A DNA stretch of 64,000 nucleotides from Pedobacter jejuensis (GTDB lineage: Bacteria > Bacteroidota > Bacteroidia > Sphingobacteriales > Sphingobacteriaceae), in the NCBI RefSeq assembly GCF_003725795.1, contig NZ_RBEE01000043.1:248001-312000 (forward strand). The letters are read 5' to 3'. The position numbers and the translations under genes are program-made. The stretch's first letter is position 1, and every line of letters begins with the position of its first letter. The notes below the pieces were generated by a model, which worked only from the letters and a program-made list of their open reading frames with translations, was not told the origin of the DNA and did no database searches. Shown here one piece after another: positions 9,557 through 18,798 of the stretch.

Positions 9557-10252
9557 ATGAAAAAAATACTTTTGGTAGAAGACGACCCGAACTTGGGCTT
9601 ATTGCTGCAAGATTACCTGCAATTAAAAGGCAAGTTTGATGTAGTTTTATGCACCGATGGCGAAGAAGGCTTAAGGGCATTTAATAAACAAAATTTCGAC
9701 CTTTGTATTTTAGATGTAATGATGCCTAAGAAGGATGGTTTTACATTAGGGAAAGATATCAGGAAGATAAATGCCCAGGTACCAATGATTTTTGCAACGG
9801 CAAAAACTATGCTCGAAGATAAATCTGCAGCGTATGATTTGGGTGGAGATGATTACATCACTAAACCGTTCCGTATCGAAGAATTATTGCTGCGTATTAA
9901 TGCCATGTTTAAACGTGTTGCAAATAAATCCGGCAGTGGAGAAGAAGTAGAAGAAAGTCAGTTTTCTATTGGCAAATACAATTTCGATTACACTACACAA
10001 TTAATTACCGCTGGAGAGCACATACAAAAACTATCTACAAAGGAAGCCGAATTGTTACGCTTGTTGTGTTTGAAGAAAAATACTGTTTTAACCCGTGAAG
10101 AAGCATTATTAACCATCTGGCATGATGATAATTACTTCAACGGACGCAGTATGGATGTATTTTTAAGTAAGCTGCGTAAATATTTAAGAGATGATTCTAC
10201 GGTAGAAATCATCAACGTACATGGAAAAGGTTATAAGCTTTTGGTAAATTAG
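9557..10252 (+). CDS. rprY: OmpR-family response regulator, RprY-like
   Basis: I choose the ATG at 9557 (231 residues, beginning MKKILLVEDDPN). An upstream ATG at 9494 would add 21 residues that lie outside the receiver fold. The receiver has the acidic pocket ED at 8-9, phosphoacceptor Asp53 in LDVMMPKKDG and Lys103 in ITKPF. The C-terminal half is a winged helix (LSTKEAELLRLLCL, NGRSMDVFLSKLRKYL, VHGKGYKLL) of OmpR/PhoB type. It is the likely partner of the preceding kinase. It ends 8 bases before the convergent mqnD gene. Confidence 0.88.
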   Translation: MKKILLVEDDPNLGLLLQDYLQLKGKFDVVLCTDGEEGLRAFNKQNFDLCILDVMMPKKDGFTLGKDIRKINAQVPMIFATAKTMLEDKSAAYDLGGDDYITKPFRIEELLLRINAMFKRVANKSGSGEEVEESQFSIGKYNFDYTTQLITAGEHIQKLSTKEAELLRLLCLKKNTVLTREEALLTIWHDDNYFNGRSMDVFLSKLRKYLRDDSTVEIINVHGKGYKLLVN

Positions 10253-10260
10253 GCTTACAC

Positions 10261-11088
10261 TTAAATATACAAATTTTGTTGTACTGCTGGGATTAGGTTT
10301 CTTGCTTGAGCGAGATTAAACAAGGTATCAATGGCTTTTCTTCCTTCGTTACCCAAATTGATACTATATTTATTTACGTACAATTCTATGTGTTTATACA
10401 TCACGGCTTCATCCATTTCTTGTGCATGTTGGCGGATAAATTCTATGCATGATTTTGGATGTGCAAATGCATATTCTACTGATTGACGTACCAGGCGGTT
10501 AACTTTTAGCTGAATTTCCCTATCTAAATTTCTATTAATTACAATACCGCCCAATGGAATGGCGCATCCTGTTAATTTTTCCCAATAATCGCCTAAATCA
10601 ACAATTTTATTTAAGCCTTTATCTTGATAGGTAAAGCGGTTTTCATGTATAATTAATCCTAAATCAATTTTCTCTTCCAGTAAAGCCGATTCAATTTCTG
10701 AGAAAACCATGATTTCTTTATGCTGTAATTGAGGATAAGCAATGCCCAAAAGAAAATTGGCAGTGGTATATTTCCCAGGGATACCCACTTTTAAATCAGG
10801 ATTTAAATCACCTTCAAATTTATTTTTGCTGATAAGTAAGGGCCCAACACCAAAACCTAAAGCGCTACCAGCATCGAGTAAAGCATATTGGTTTGCCACA
10901 TAAGCAAAAGCATGAAAACTTAGCTTCGTAATGTCTAACACTCCATTTAGAGCTTTTTGATTTAAGGTTTCAACATCATCAAATATTACATCAAAAGTTA
11001 AACCTTCGGTATCAATTTTATTGTGAATAAGGGCATCAAATATAAATGTATCGTTAGGGCAGGGCGAAAAACCGAGTGTAAGTTTCAT
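10261..11088 (-). CDS. mqnD: 1,4-dihydroxy-6-naphthoate synthase
   Basis: 275 residues with a periplasmic-binding-protein-like fold typical of MqnA/MqnD. The start LTLGFSPCPNDTFIFDALI is the MqnD signature, and DVETLNQKALNGVLDITKLS and GFGVGPLLIS follow. MqnD converts cyclic dehypoxanthine futalosine to 1,4-dihydroxy-6-naphthoate in the futalosine route to menaquinone, the respiratory quinone of this phylum. The mqnB gene lies 40 bases upstream on the same strand, so the two very likely form an operon; mqnA and mqnC are not in the window. It is a cytoplasmic enzyme. Confidence 0.93.
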   Translation of the reverse strand: MKLTLGFSPCPNDTFIFDALIHNKIDTEGLTFDVIFDDVETLNQKALNGVLDITKLSFHAFAYVANQYALLDAGSALGFGVGPLLISKNKFEGDLNPDLKVGIPGKYTTANFLLGIAYPQLQHKEIMVFSEIESALLEEKIDLGLIIHENRFTYQDKGLNKIVDLGDYWEKLTGCAIPLGGIVINRNLDREIQLKVNRLVRQSVEYAFAHPKSCIEFIRQHAQEMDEAVMYKHIELYVNKYSINLGNEGRKAIDTLFNLAQARNLIPAVQQNLYI

Positions 11089-11128
11089 AATTCAAAATTA
11101 GCTTATGCCGCAAATTTGTTAGTCATAA

Positions 11129-11755
11129 TCAATTCATATCTGTTAAAAACGCAATTGCCCAATCATTTAAATTTTTGATTGCTAACCCTATTTGCCATTT
11201 ATCTCTGTTGCGGGGTTCTACATAATTAGAAATGCTGCGGATTTGCAAACAATCTACATGTTCTTTTTGGCAGGCATACAAAACCGCTGCTCCTTCCATG
11301 CTTTCTGTTTGTGGGTTTAACCGTTCCATTAAATTCCTGATGTTTTTATCATTACCACTTACCCGATTTACCGTAACTCCGGTAACTTTTAAAATGTTGG
11401 TATTAATGCTGCATTTAGCTTTGTAGGTGTTCTCTCCAAAACCCAAATCGGTTATGGTTAGAAAATTTTCTCCATCTTCTGCACCAAGTTCTGCAAAGGT
11501 ATCTTCGGTAATATTTACCAGACTACCAAGCTCTATGTTTCTATCAAAACTTCCGGCAATGCCTAAGTTGATAACCAATTTATATTTATGCGTTAAATGC
11601 TTCCCCAATGCAAATGCGGTTGCTACCATGCCTACGCCAGTAATTAAAATATCAAAGTTTTTGGCTTCAACAAAATCTCCATCATCTAAATTAAAATGTT
11701 GGTAAAGAAACGTAAGTTCAGCTTTGGTAGCGGCAACAACTAATGTTTTCATCAT
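11129..11755 (-). CDS. mqnB: futalosine hydrolase
   Basis: 208 residues of the nucleoside phosphorylase/hydrolase fold: MMKTLVVAATKAELTFL at the start, TGVGMVATAFALGKHL, NLGIAGSF and the substrate-binding ESMEGAAVLYACQ near residues 151-163. The family removes hypoxanthine from futalosine to give dehypoxanthine futalosine. The adjacent mqnD strongly favours MqnB over other nucleosidases such as MTA/SAH nucleosidase. The second Met codon (11750-11752) is an equally possible start. Confidence 0.9.
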   Translation of the reverse strand: MMKTLVVAATKAELTFLYQHFNLDDGDFVEAKNFDILITGVGMVATAFALGKHLTHKYKLVINLGIAGSFDRNIELGSLVNITEDTFAELGAEDGENFLTITDLGFGENTYKAKCSINTNILKVTGVTVNRVSGNDKNIRNLMERLNPQTESMEGAAVLYACQKEHVDCLQIRSISNYVEPRNRDKWQIGLAIKNLNDWAIAFLTDMN

Positions 11756-11817
11756 GTAAATTTAACAGATTGTTTCCATTAAAATTTATCCTTTCTTTAG
11801 TGTTTAACCATTAAACG

Positions 11818-11825
11818 TATATTTG
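11818..11825 (+). promoter_or_regulatory. Bacteroidetes-type -7 box of the pterin operon
   Basis: The octamer TATATTTG fits the phylum consensus TAnnTTTG exactly. It would place the transcription start near 11831, about a dozen bases before the ATG at 11844. The -33 element is weak (CTTTAG near 11795). Confidence 0.55.
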
Positions 11826-11843
11826 CGGTCTATTTTTATAACA

Positions 11844-12254
11844 ATGATTTACATAACAAGAAAAGCATCATTTAATGCAGCGCATAAACTAGCCCGACCA
11901 GATTGGGATGATGAAAAAAATAACGCTTTTTATGGCAAGTGCGCAAACCCAAATTGGCATGGCCATAATTATTGGTTGTATGTAACCGTAAAAGGCGAAG
12001 TTGATCCAGAAACAGGGTTTTTAGTTGATTTAAAATGGTTAAAAGACGTAATGAATACTTACGTTGTCGATAAAGTAGATCACAAAAATTTAAATCTTGA
12101 TGTAGATTTTATGAAAGGCATACTAGCATCAACAGAAAATCTTGCAATTGCAGTTTGGGAGCAATTATATGCGCCTATTGCAGAAAGTGGTGCCATTTTA
12201 CACAGCGTTAAAATTTACGAAACGGAGAATAATTTTGTTGAATACTTAGGCTAA
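11844..12254 (+). CDS. 6-pyruvoyltetrahydropterin synthase, eukaryote-like motif (PTPS/QueD family)
   Basis: I place the start at the ATG at 11844 (136 residues); the upstream TTG at 11823 overlaps the promoter box. Zinc ligands are His14 (FNAAHKL) and His39/His41 in CANPNWHGHNY, with catalytic Cys33 and the Asp79-His80 pair in KVDHKNL. Spacing from Cys to HGH is five residues (CX5HGH), as in animal PTPS, whereas bacterial QueD has CX3HGH. TGFLVDLKWLKD, STENLAIAVWEQL and VKIYETENNFVEYLG also resemble the animal enzyme. Six bases separate it from folE, whose product, dihydroneopterin triphosphate, is the PTPS substrate. I therefore favour 6-pyruvoyltetrahydropterin production over queuosine synthesis, without excluding QueD activity. 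Confidence 0.82.
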   Translation: MIYITRKASFNAAHKLARPDWDDEKNNAFYGKCANPNWHGHNYWLYVTVKGEVDPETGFLVDLKWLKDVMNTYVVDKVDHKNLNLDVDFMKGILASTENLAIAVWEQLYAPIAESGAILHSVKIYETENNFVEYLG

Positions 12255-12259
12255 ACTAA

Positions 12260-12892
12260 ATGGGAAAAGACATTTTAAAAGGCGAATCGCGAGATGGCTA
12301 TGTAAAAATAGATCGTTATAACGAATCCAAAATCGAGGCTGTAGCAACACACTATAAAGATATTTTAAGTCAGTTAGGTGAAGATCCCGAGCGTGAAGGC
12401 TTATTAAAAACGCCCGAACGTGTTGCAAAAGCTTTGCAGTATTTAACTCATGGATACGATTTAAAGCCCGATGAAATCTTAAAATCGGCTATGTTTGAAG
12501 AAGATTACAGCCAGATGGTAGTGGTTAAAGATATCGAAGTGTATTCGATGTGCGAACACCACATGTTGCCCTTTTTCGGTAAAGCCCACATTGCTTATAT
12601 TCCAAATGGTCACATTGTGGGTTTAAGTAAAATCCCTCGTGTAGTTGATGCTTTTGCCCGCCGTTTACAAGTTCAGGAGCGATTAACCAACGAAATTAGA
12701 GATTGCATTCAAAATACGTTACAGCCAAAAGGTGTTGCTGTAGTGATAGAATGCAGGCACTTATGTATGGCCATGCGTGGTGTACAAAAGCAAAATTCCG
12801 TTACCACAACTTCGGCATTTACCGGTAGTTTTTTAAGTAATGATAAAACCAGAGCAGAGTTTTTAAGGCTTATTACAGCGAGTTTGGATTAA
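12260..12892 (+). CDS. folE: GTP cyclohydrolase I
   Basis: 210 residues, the usual length. The zinc site is Cys98 and His101 (SMCEHHMLPFFG) plus Cys169 (RHLCMAMRGVQ). The motif IVGLSKIPRVVDAFARRLQV is characteristic of type I enzymes. It converts GTP to 7,8-dihydroneopterin triphosphate, the entry to folate and pterin synthesis. It is the second gene of a two-gene unit with the PTPS gene. The stop codon runs directly into an inverted repeat that reaches the start codon of fabD. Confidence 0.95.
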   Translation: MGKDILKGESRDGYVKIDRYNESKIEAVATHYKDILSQLGEDPEREGLLKTPERVAKALQYLTHGYDLKPDEILKSAMFEEDYSQMVVVKDIEVYSMCEHHMLPFFGKAHIAYIPNGHIVGLSKIPRVVDAFARRLQVQERLTNEIRDCIQNTLQPKGVAVVIECRHLCMAMRGVQKQNSVTTTSAFTGSFLSNDKTRAEFLRLITASLD

Positions 12893-12973
12893 CCCCCAAC
12901 CCCTAAAGGGGAACACGGGTTTTACTATTAATAAATTTAACTAAATATTTCCCCTTTTAGGGGATTAAGGGGT
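12892..12973. repeat. inverted repeat of CCCCTAAAGGGG type between folE and fabD
   Basis: Arms at about 12892-12913 and 12949-12973 (containing ACCCCTAAAGGGGAA and TTCCCCTTTTAGGGG) are imperfect inverted copies, and each is itself palindromic. They fill the folE-fabD gap and end one base before the fabD ATG. The resulting mRNA hairpin could act as a folE terminator or mask the fabD ribosome-binding region. Confidence 0.7.
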
Positions 12974-13855
12974 ATGAAAGCATATATTTTTCCTGGTCAG
13001 GGAGCACAATTTGTTGGAATGGGTAAAGATCTTTATGAAAACCCAAAAGCAGCAGGATTATTTGAGAAAGCCAATGAAATTATCGGTTTTAGAATCAGCG
13101 ATATTATGTTTGGTGGAACTGATGAAGAACTAAAGCAAACAAATGTAACTCAGCCTGCAATATTTTTGCATTCAGTAATTTTGGCTAAAGTTTTAGGTGA
13201 TGATTTTAAACCAGATATGGTTGCAGGCCACTCTTTAGGCGAATTTTCTGCTTTGGTATCGGCCAACGCTTTGAGTTTTGAAGATGGATTTAAATTGGTT
13301 ATTGCACGTGCAAACGCGATGCAAACAGCCTGCGAAGCGCAACCTTCTACAATGGCTGCAATTTTAGGCTTGGCTGATGATGTAGTTGAAAAAATTTGCG
13401 CAGAAATTGATGCAGTAGTTGTTCCGGCAAATTACAACTGCCCTGGGCAATTGGTTATTTCAGGTAGTATTGAAGGAATTGATTTAGCTTGTGCAAAGCT
13501 TACTGAAGCTGGTGCAAAAAGAGCATTAAAATTAAACGTTGGTGGTGCTTTTCACTCACCATTGATGGAGCCTGCTAAAATAGAACTGCAAGCCGCAATT
13601 GAGGCTACAAATATTACTACTCCAGTTTGTCCGGTTTACCAAAATGTTGATGCAAAACCCTATACTAACCCGGTACAAATAAAAGAAAACCTGATTAAGC
13701 AATTAACTGGTGCCGTAAGGTGGACACAAACTGTAGAACACATGTTGGCAGATGGTGCAACTGATTTTGTAGAAGTTGGTCCGGGTAATGTTTTACAAGG
13801 CTTAGTAAAAAAAGTTAGCAGAGAAGTTGCAACAAGTAGTGCTACAGTTGCTTAG
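12974..13855 (+). CDS. fabD: malonyl-CoA:ACP transacylase
   Basis: 293 residues with FPGQGAQFVGMG at the N-terminus, the nucleophile elbow GHSLGE (Ser87) and the partner His194 in GGAFHSPLM. VEVGPGNVLQGLVKK closes the fold. It loads malonyl groups on acyl carrier protein for fatty-acid synthesis in the cytoplasm. It stands alone rather than in a fab cluster, and the palindromic repeat lies just before its start codon. Confidence 0.94.
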   Translation: MKAYIFPGQGAQFVGMGKDLYENPKAAGLFEKANEIIGFRISDIMFGGTDEELKQTNVTQPAIFLHSVILAKVLGDDFKPDMVAGHSLGEFSALVSANALSFEDGFKLVIARANAMQTACEAQPSTMAAILGLADDVVEKICAEIDAVVVPANYNCPGQLVISGSIEGIDLACAKLTEAGAKRALKLNVGGAFHSPLMEPAKIELQAAIEATNITTPVCPVYQNVDAKPYTNPVQIKENLIKQLTGAVRWTQTVEHMLADGATDFVEVGPGNVLQGLVKKVSREVATSSATVA

Positions 13856-13885
13856 TTTGCGTTGATATAATAAACATTTACAGGC

Positions 13886-13917
13886 TGCATCACAATATCA
13901 ATTTGATTTGTGATGCA
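13886..13917. terminator. perfect 10-bp inverted repeat after fabD
   Basis: TGCATCACAA (13886-13895) and TTGTGATGCA (13908-13917) pair perfectly around a 12-base loop. It lies 30 bases after the fabD stop. There is no strong T tract, so it may be a terminator or an operator for the kinase gene that follows. Confidence 0.45.
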
Positions 13918-13958
13918 ACAATTATCTTTCGCCAATATTTAATATCTTTATCAAACTG

Positions 13959-16900
13959 ATGAAATTGAGCTTTGGTGTAAAAATAAGATTTCTATTATTT
14001 GTTTTGGGTTGCTGCCTTATTGCAACCTCTATTTCTTTAAACAGATTTACAGATAAAGAGGAACTTTTGGAGCGGGATGCGAAGGAGGTTCAGGAAAATC
14101 TTTTATCTAAAGAAAAAATTGTTGATGATTTCTTATCTAATAAAAAAGAAATTGCTGCGGCAAAAAGGTATCACATAGATGCACAACCAGCCCTAGATTT
14201 TTTAATAAAATATCGCCCGATTGGCATAAACCTCCAAACTTTTCAAAACAACAAACTTAAATATTGGAGCACGATAAAAGTTTCAGATATTAATCCTGCA
14301 TCAATTAAGGAAGGTAAATCTGTTATCTATTTATCAAATGGCGATTATGAAGTTATTAAGAAAACCGATAAAGACTTCACGCTACTTTTTTTAATCTCCA
14401 TTCAATCTCGTTATGCCGTTCCTGAAAATAAATATTTCAAGAACGATATGGATGGTTTACTATCCGATTCGAAAATTATAACTGTTTCTTCGTATTACGA
14501 TAAAGATATTTACTCCATCAAAAGCCGCGAAAATATTTTTCTCTTCGGATTAAAAGTTAAGCCAGGCTATGCCGATGATTATTATTCTGACACACAAGTC
14601 TGGCTATTTGTAGCTGGCATTTTGTGTATATGTATGTTTTTTAATTCTTTATGCTCATACATCGCCAGGAGAGGTTATTTAGTTTGGGCTAGCTTATTGT
14701 TTTTTGCATTCTTTTTAATTGGTAGATTAACTGACATAAGTTTTGGCTGGTTTAACCATCATTTTCCTTTAGAACTTTTCGACCCAAAAATTTATGCAAA
14801 CAGCGATCTCATACCCTCATTAGGAGATTTTTTAATGAACGTTTTTGCGGGTACCTGGTGGCTTTTATTTGTTTACAATCATAAAGATCAATATAAATTT
14901 CCTGATTGGATAAAGCAAAGTAAACCGATTGGCTTGTTCATTCATGTGCTTTTGCTTATTCATATTTCTGCCGTAGCCTTCTTTGTTGATGATTTATTTT
15001 TCGGACTAATTAACAACTCTAAAATAAATTTCGACATAATAAACATCCTTAAACTGAGTGGCAATAGCTGGGTAAGCATTGTTATTTTATGCCTGGTTTG
15101 GTTTCAAATTTATTTAACTACAGTTGTATCTATTGAAATATCAAAACAGCTTAATGTTACCAATAAAGAGCGGGTAATTTTGTTTTTAACAGGTTTTGCA
15201 GGCGTTTTTATATACAAGGTTTTTACCGATTTTACTGCATTTTTTATAGTATATGCTTTGGTTCTTTTTATTATTGGTAGAATATCTTACATCAAAAACA
15301 AGCATTTTTCAGTTGGCTTGCTTGCCATTCTTTTTTTCTGTTTGGCATTCAATACGTCCATAAAATACATTAAGTATAAAGATATTAAAGAAAGAAGTGA
15401 ACGCGAATTGCTTGCCAGAAAGGTGCAATCTACAGAGGATCCAAATGCAATTATTGCCCTGAGCAAATTGGAAAGGCAATTGCTTGAAGATGAATTTTTA
15501 GTTAAATACTTTACGAACGCAGACAAGGCTAATTTTGCAGTTTTAAAGAATCACTTAAAAGATTATTTAGATGGATATTTAAATCGCTACGATTATAACA
15601 TTTACGATTATAATAAATTTGAAACGGCTATAAGCAATTTAGAAGCGCAACCTATAGAAAAATACAAAAGGTTAGTAGAATCAGGATCTATTAAAATAGA
15701 AGCTTCAAATTTCTTTTATCAGGTAAACAATACCTTTGGTTATCAAGATTATTTTGGCATTGTACCCGTAATTAAAGACAATATTTTACTTGGTACACTA
15801 ATAATAGAATTGCGTTCTAAGCCATATAACTACAATAATCGGCTTCCTGACCTGCTGGCAGAGCAGAAATATGGTAAAGATGAAGAATTTAAAGGCTATT
15901 CTATTGCGCTGTATAACGATGAAAAGTTGCTCAATCAATCAGGTGCTTATACGTATCCCTTAAATGGAAGTGGATTTAAAGGGAAAGTAAATGATTTTGT
16001 TACGACCAACGAAGTATCACAAAGTTACAACCACCTAATTTTTAAGCCAAGCGAACGTAAAATGGTTATTATCAGTAAAGAAAAGGTTGGTTATGTTGAA
16101 AGACTTGCCGCACTTTCCTTTTTCTTTCTGGTTTTTATTCTTTTTAGTATTATACTTTATGGTTTAGTTTGGCTTGTAAAAAATCTTGATGACGATAGGG
16201 TTGGCTGGTTTAGCATTAATCGTTCTTTAATGATTAACGCAAATAAAATACTCTATAAAACACGTATTCAGGTTTCGATTATTTTAACTGTTGTAGCCAC
16301 TTTACTCGTGGTAGGATGGACGACGTATTGGTATATGAACAATGAGTACCGTGGTCAACAAGATGTTTTAATTAAAGATAATATTAGAAAAGTACAGCAG
16401 AATTTTGAAAAACAAGTTTTTAATGAGGGGAAGATAAGTACTGATGAAAATGCTGTAGCCGACTTTAATAACTTCGCCGATATTAATAATGCAGATTTAA
16501 CGCTTTATGATACAAATGGTGATGTAATTATGACAACCTACCCTAAGCTTTATAACTTTAAAATTATAGGGCGTAAAATGGGTCCGATGGCTTATTTAAA
16601 CTTAAATGGTTTGCAACGGTCAGAATTTATTAATCAGGATGAAAAAATAGGTAACCTAACATACGCAGCTGCTTATGCGCCGATAAGAAATGCGCAAAAT
16701 AAAACCATCGCTTACATAGGTTTGCCCAACTATTCTAACGAGGATGAATACAAAGATAAAATTGCTCTATTTGTAAGTAATCTTATAAATATTTATGCTC
16801 TGGTTTTTGTGGCAATAGGTGTTTTAGCCGTTTTCTTAGCCAATCAGATTACGAGTCCTTTAACTTTTATTCAGGAAAGCATTAGCAAAACAAAAATCGG

Positions 16901-17687
16901 GCAAAGGAACGAACCCATTGTTTGGCGTCGTCACGATGAAATTGGTTCTTTGATAAAAGAATACAATAGTATGATTGCCGCTTTAGAAGATAGTGCGACA
17001 AAACTCGCCCGTTCGGAGCGGGAAAGTGCATGGAGAGAAATGGCGAAGCAGGTGGCTCATGAAATTAAGAATCCATTAACGCCACTAAAGCTAGGTGTAC
17101 AATTGTTAGAAAAATCATGGAAAGAGCAAGATCCTAACTTTGAACTCAAGTTTAATAAATTTAGTAAATCCTTCATCGAGCAAATAGATAGCTTATCAAA
17201 AATTGCTTCGGAGTTTTCGAACTTTGCTAAAATGCCAGATACAAAGTTGGAGCAAACAGCAATTTTACCTGTTATAGAACAAGCAAGAGAGGTTTTTAAA
17301 AGCATTGAGCAGGTAGAGATAAATATTATGAACCGTTCGGAAATTAATGTTTACATACAGGCAGATAAAGACCAGCTTTTACGAACATTTAACAACCTCT
17401 TTAAAAATGCTATAGAAGCAAATGATGAAGACCGCAAGTGCTTAATTAGCGTTTTGGTCTATCATGATAATAAGAATGCCTACATCGAAATAAAAGATAA
17501 TGGAAAGGGTATTCCGGCCATTTTACATGATAAGATATTTGTTCCAAACTTTACAACTAAAACATCAGGAACAGGCTTGGGTTTAGCTTTCGTTAAGCAA
17601 GCGGTAGAAAATGCAGGTGGAAGTGTTTCTTTTACATCGATAATTGGAAATGGTACAACATTTTACCTAAACTTTCCATTAGTCTAG
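13959..17687 (+). CDS. very large NtrY-like sensor histidine kinase
   Basis: 1242 residues, about twice the usual kinase size. There is an N-terminal membrane segment (about 8-27), then an extracytoplasmic stretch. A hydrophobic block of several segments spans about 215-480, and a second periplasmic region ends at a segment near 715. Another pair near 770-790 and 943-965 encloses a third sensor. Next come a HAMP-like linker (ANQITSPLTFIQESISKTK), QVAHEIKNPLTPLKLG with phosphoacceptor His1034, and an ATPase domain with NNLFKNAIEAN, DNGKGIP and GTGLGLAFVKQAVENAGG. HEIKNPLTP is the NtrY/NtrB-type H box. No response regulator is adjacent. It nearly abuts the convergent coiled-coil gene. Confidence 0.85.
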   Translation: MKLSFGVKIRFLLFVLGCCLIATSISLNRFTDKEELLERDAKEVQENLLSKEKIVDDFLSNKKEIAAAKRYHIDAQPALDFLIKYRPIGINLQTFQNNKLKYWSTIKVSDINPASIKEGKSVIYLSNGDYEVIKKTDKDFTLLFLISIQSRYAVPENKYFKNDMDGLLSDSKIITVSSYYDKDIYSIKSRENIFLFGLKVKPGYADDYYSDTQVWLFVAGILCICMFFNSLCSYIARRGYLVWASLLFFAFFLIGRLTDISFGWFNHHFPLELFDPKIYANSDLIPSLGDFLMNVFAGTWWLLFVYNHKDQYKFPDWIKQSKPIGLFIHVLLLIHISAVAFFVDDLFFGLINNSKINFDIINILKLSGNSWVSIVILCLVWFQIYLTTVVSIEISKQLNVTNKERVILFLTGFAGVFIYKVFTDFTAFFIVYALVLFIIGRISYIKNKHFSVGLLAILFFCLAFNTSIKYIKYKDIKERSERELLARKVQSTEDPNAIIALSKLERQLLEDEFLVKYFTNADKANFAVLKNHLKDYLDGYLNRYDYNIYDYNKFETAISNLEAQPIEKYKRLVESGSIKIEASNFFYQVNNTFGYQDYFGIVPVIKDNILLGTLIIELRSKPYNYNNRLPDLLAEQKYGKDEEFKGYSIALYNDEKLLNQSGAYTYPLNGSGFKGKVNDFVTTNEVSQSYNHLIFKPSERKMVIISKEKVGYVERLAALSFFFLVFILFSIILYGLVWLVKNLDDDRVGWFSINRSLMINANKILYKTRIQVSIILTVVATLLVVGWTTYWYMNNEYRGQQDVLIKDNIRKVQQNFEKQVFNEGKISTDENAVADFNNFADINNADLTLYDTNGDVIMTTYPKLYNFKIIGRKMGPMAYLNLNGLQRSEFINQDEKIGNLTYAAAYAPIRNAQNKTIAYIGLPNYSNEDEYKDKIALFVSNLINIYALVFVAIGVLAVFLANQITSPLTFIQESISKTKIGQRNEPIVWRRHDEIGSLIKEYNSMIAALEDSATKLARSERESAWREMAKQVAHEIKNPLTPLKLGVQLLEKSWKEQDPNFELKFNKFSKSFIEQIDSLSKIASEFSNFAKMPDTKLEQTAILPVIEQAREVFKSIEQVEINIMNRSEINVYIQADKDQLLRTFNNLFKNAIEANDEDRKCLISVLVYHDNKNAYIEIKDNGKGIPAILHDKIFVPNFTTKTSGTGLGLAFVKQAVENAGGSVSFTSIIGNGTTFYLNFPLV

Positions 17688-17688
17688 T

Positions 17689-18591
17689 TTATTTAAGTTC
17701 CAATTGTGCTTTACCCATTGTTGTTCCGTCGGTGTATAGAATAACCGTATAAATTCCTTTTATATAAGGCTTTGGGTTTGTCCAGTCGATAGTGTAGGTG
17801 CTATTATCGTTATTGTAATCGATAAATATAGAGTGGCTGAATTGCATTTCTTGTCCATCTGCCTCGAAACGATTACTTTCATCAGCAAGCAAATTTCCTG
17901 CTGGGTCAAATACCCTTAAATAGATATTATGATGGCCTTTTTCAGCAAGTTCGTTAGGCGTTACAACAAAACGAATGCTTAATTTTTGAGCACCAGATGA
18001 TTTAGTTACTTCGATTTTTTTACCGCTAGATTTAGTTCTGTATGCAATAATTTCTGCCTTTTGTATTTTTAAAGCAGCAGCTTTTTTTACTTTGGCGTTA
18101 AGATTTGCGTTTTCATTTGCCAAGTTGTTGGCTTTGTCGTTCGCATTTCTAATCGAATTTTCTAAACTATCCTTTGTTGATTTTAGAAATATATTTTCCT
18201 TTTGAAGTTGATTAACCTGGTCGTTGTAATTTTTAATGAAAACTTTCAACTCATCAATTTGAATCTGAGCTTTATCCAACTCATTTCTGGTGATGGTTCC
18301 TTTTTCAAGAGCGAGTTTTAACTCAGCAATTTTCTCTCTGGCAAGTTTTTGCTCCGCCAATAGTTTCTCATTTAAATCGAGATTAAGAGCATTTACTTTA
18401 TCTAATTCTACCTCAATCTTTTCTACCTCAAGCCTTAGTTTATCTTTTTCTGTACTTACCGTAACAATTTTTTCTCCTTGTTGCCGATCTTTAAAAAATA
18501 AATATCCGTTTGTGCCAATTAAAGCAGCGATTACAATTATAAGAAAGTAAATTTTATTTCTATCGCCCTTATTAACTTGTTGTGGTTCCAT
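17689..18591 (-). CDS. single-pass membrane protein with long coiled coil
   Basis: I do not recognise a named family. The 300 residues begin with a short basic cytoplasmic tail and one membrane segment (about 14-32, IYFLIIVIAALIGTNGYLFF). A heptad-rich coiled coil of about 130 residues (roughly 40-175) follows. The C-terminal domain of about 110 residues is predicted beta-rich, with AQKLSIRFVVTPNELAEKGH and FDPAGNLLADESNRF. The topology suggests a periplasmic coiled coil and beta domain anchored in the inner membrane. It is convergent with the giant kinase gene with one base between stop codons. Function unknown. Confidence 0.7.
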   Translation of the reverse strand: MEPQQVNKGDRNKIYFLIIVIAALIGTNGYLFFKDRQQGEKIVTVSTEKDKLRLEVEKIEVELDKVNALNLDLNEKLLAEQKLAREKIAELKLALEKGTITRNELDKAQIQIDELKVFIKNYNDQVNQLQKENIFLKSTKDSLENSIRNANDKANNLANENANLNAKVKKAAALKIQKAEIIAYRTKSSGKKIEVTKSSGAQKLSIRFVVTPNELAEKGHHNIYLRVFDPAGNLLADESNRFEADGQEMQFSHSIFIDYNNDNSTYTIDWTNPKPYIKGIYTVILYTDGTTMGKAQLELK

Positions 18592-18798
18592 TTTTAATCA
18601 TGCTCTTTCGTTTCAGTTAATTATACTTTTTGTCTTCATAGGTAAATGGTATTACAATCAAGTATAGAAAAACGTAATGGCAATATTTTTTAAAAAAAAA
18701 TATATGAGTTTGTAAAAAAAATCGTTTACTTGCTAATGTTCAAATTGTATTAAAATTTAAACAACTTTACATCCCGAATAAAAAAACAGACAGAAATA

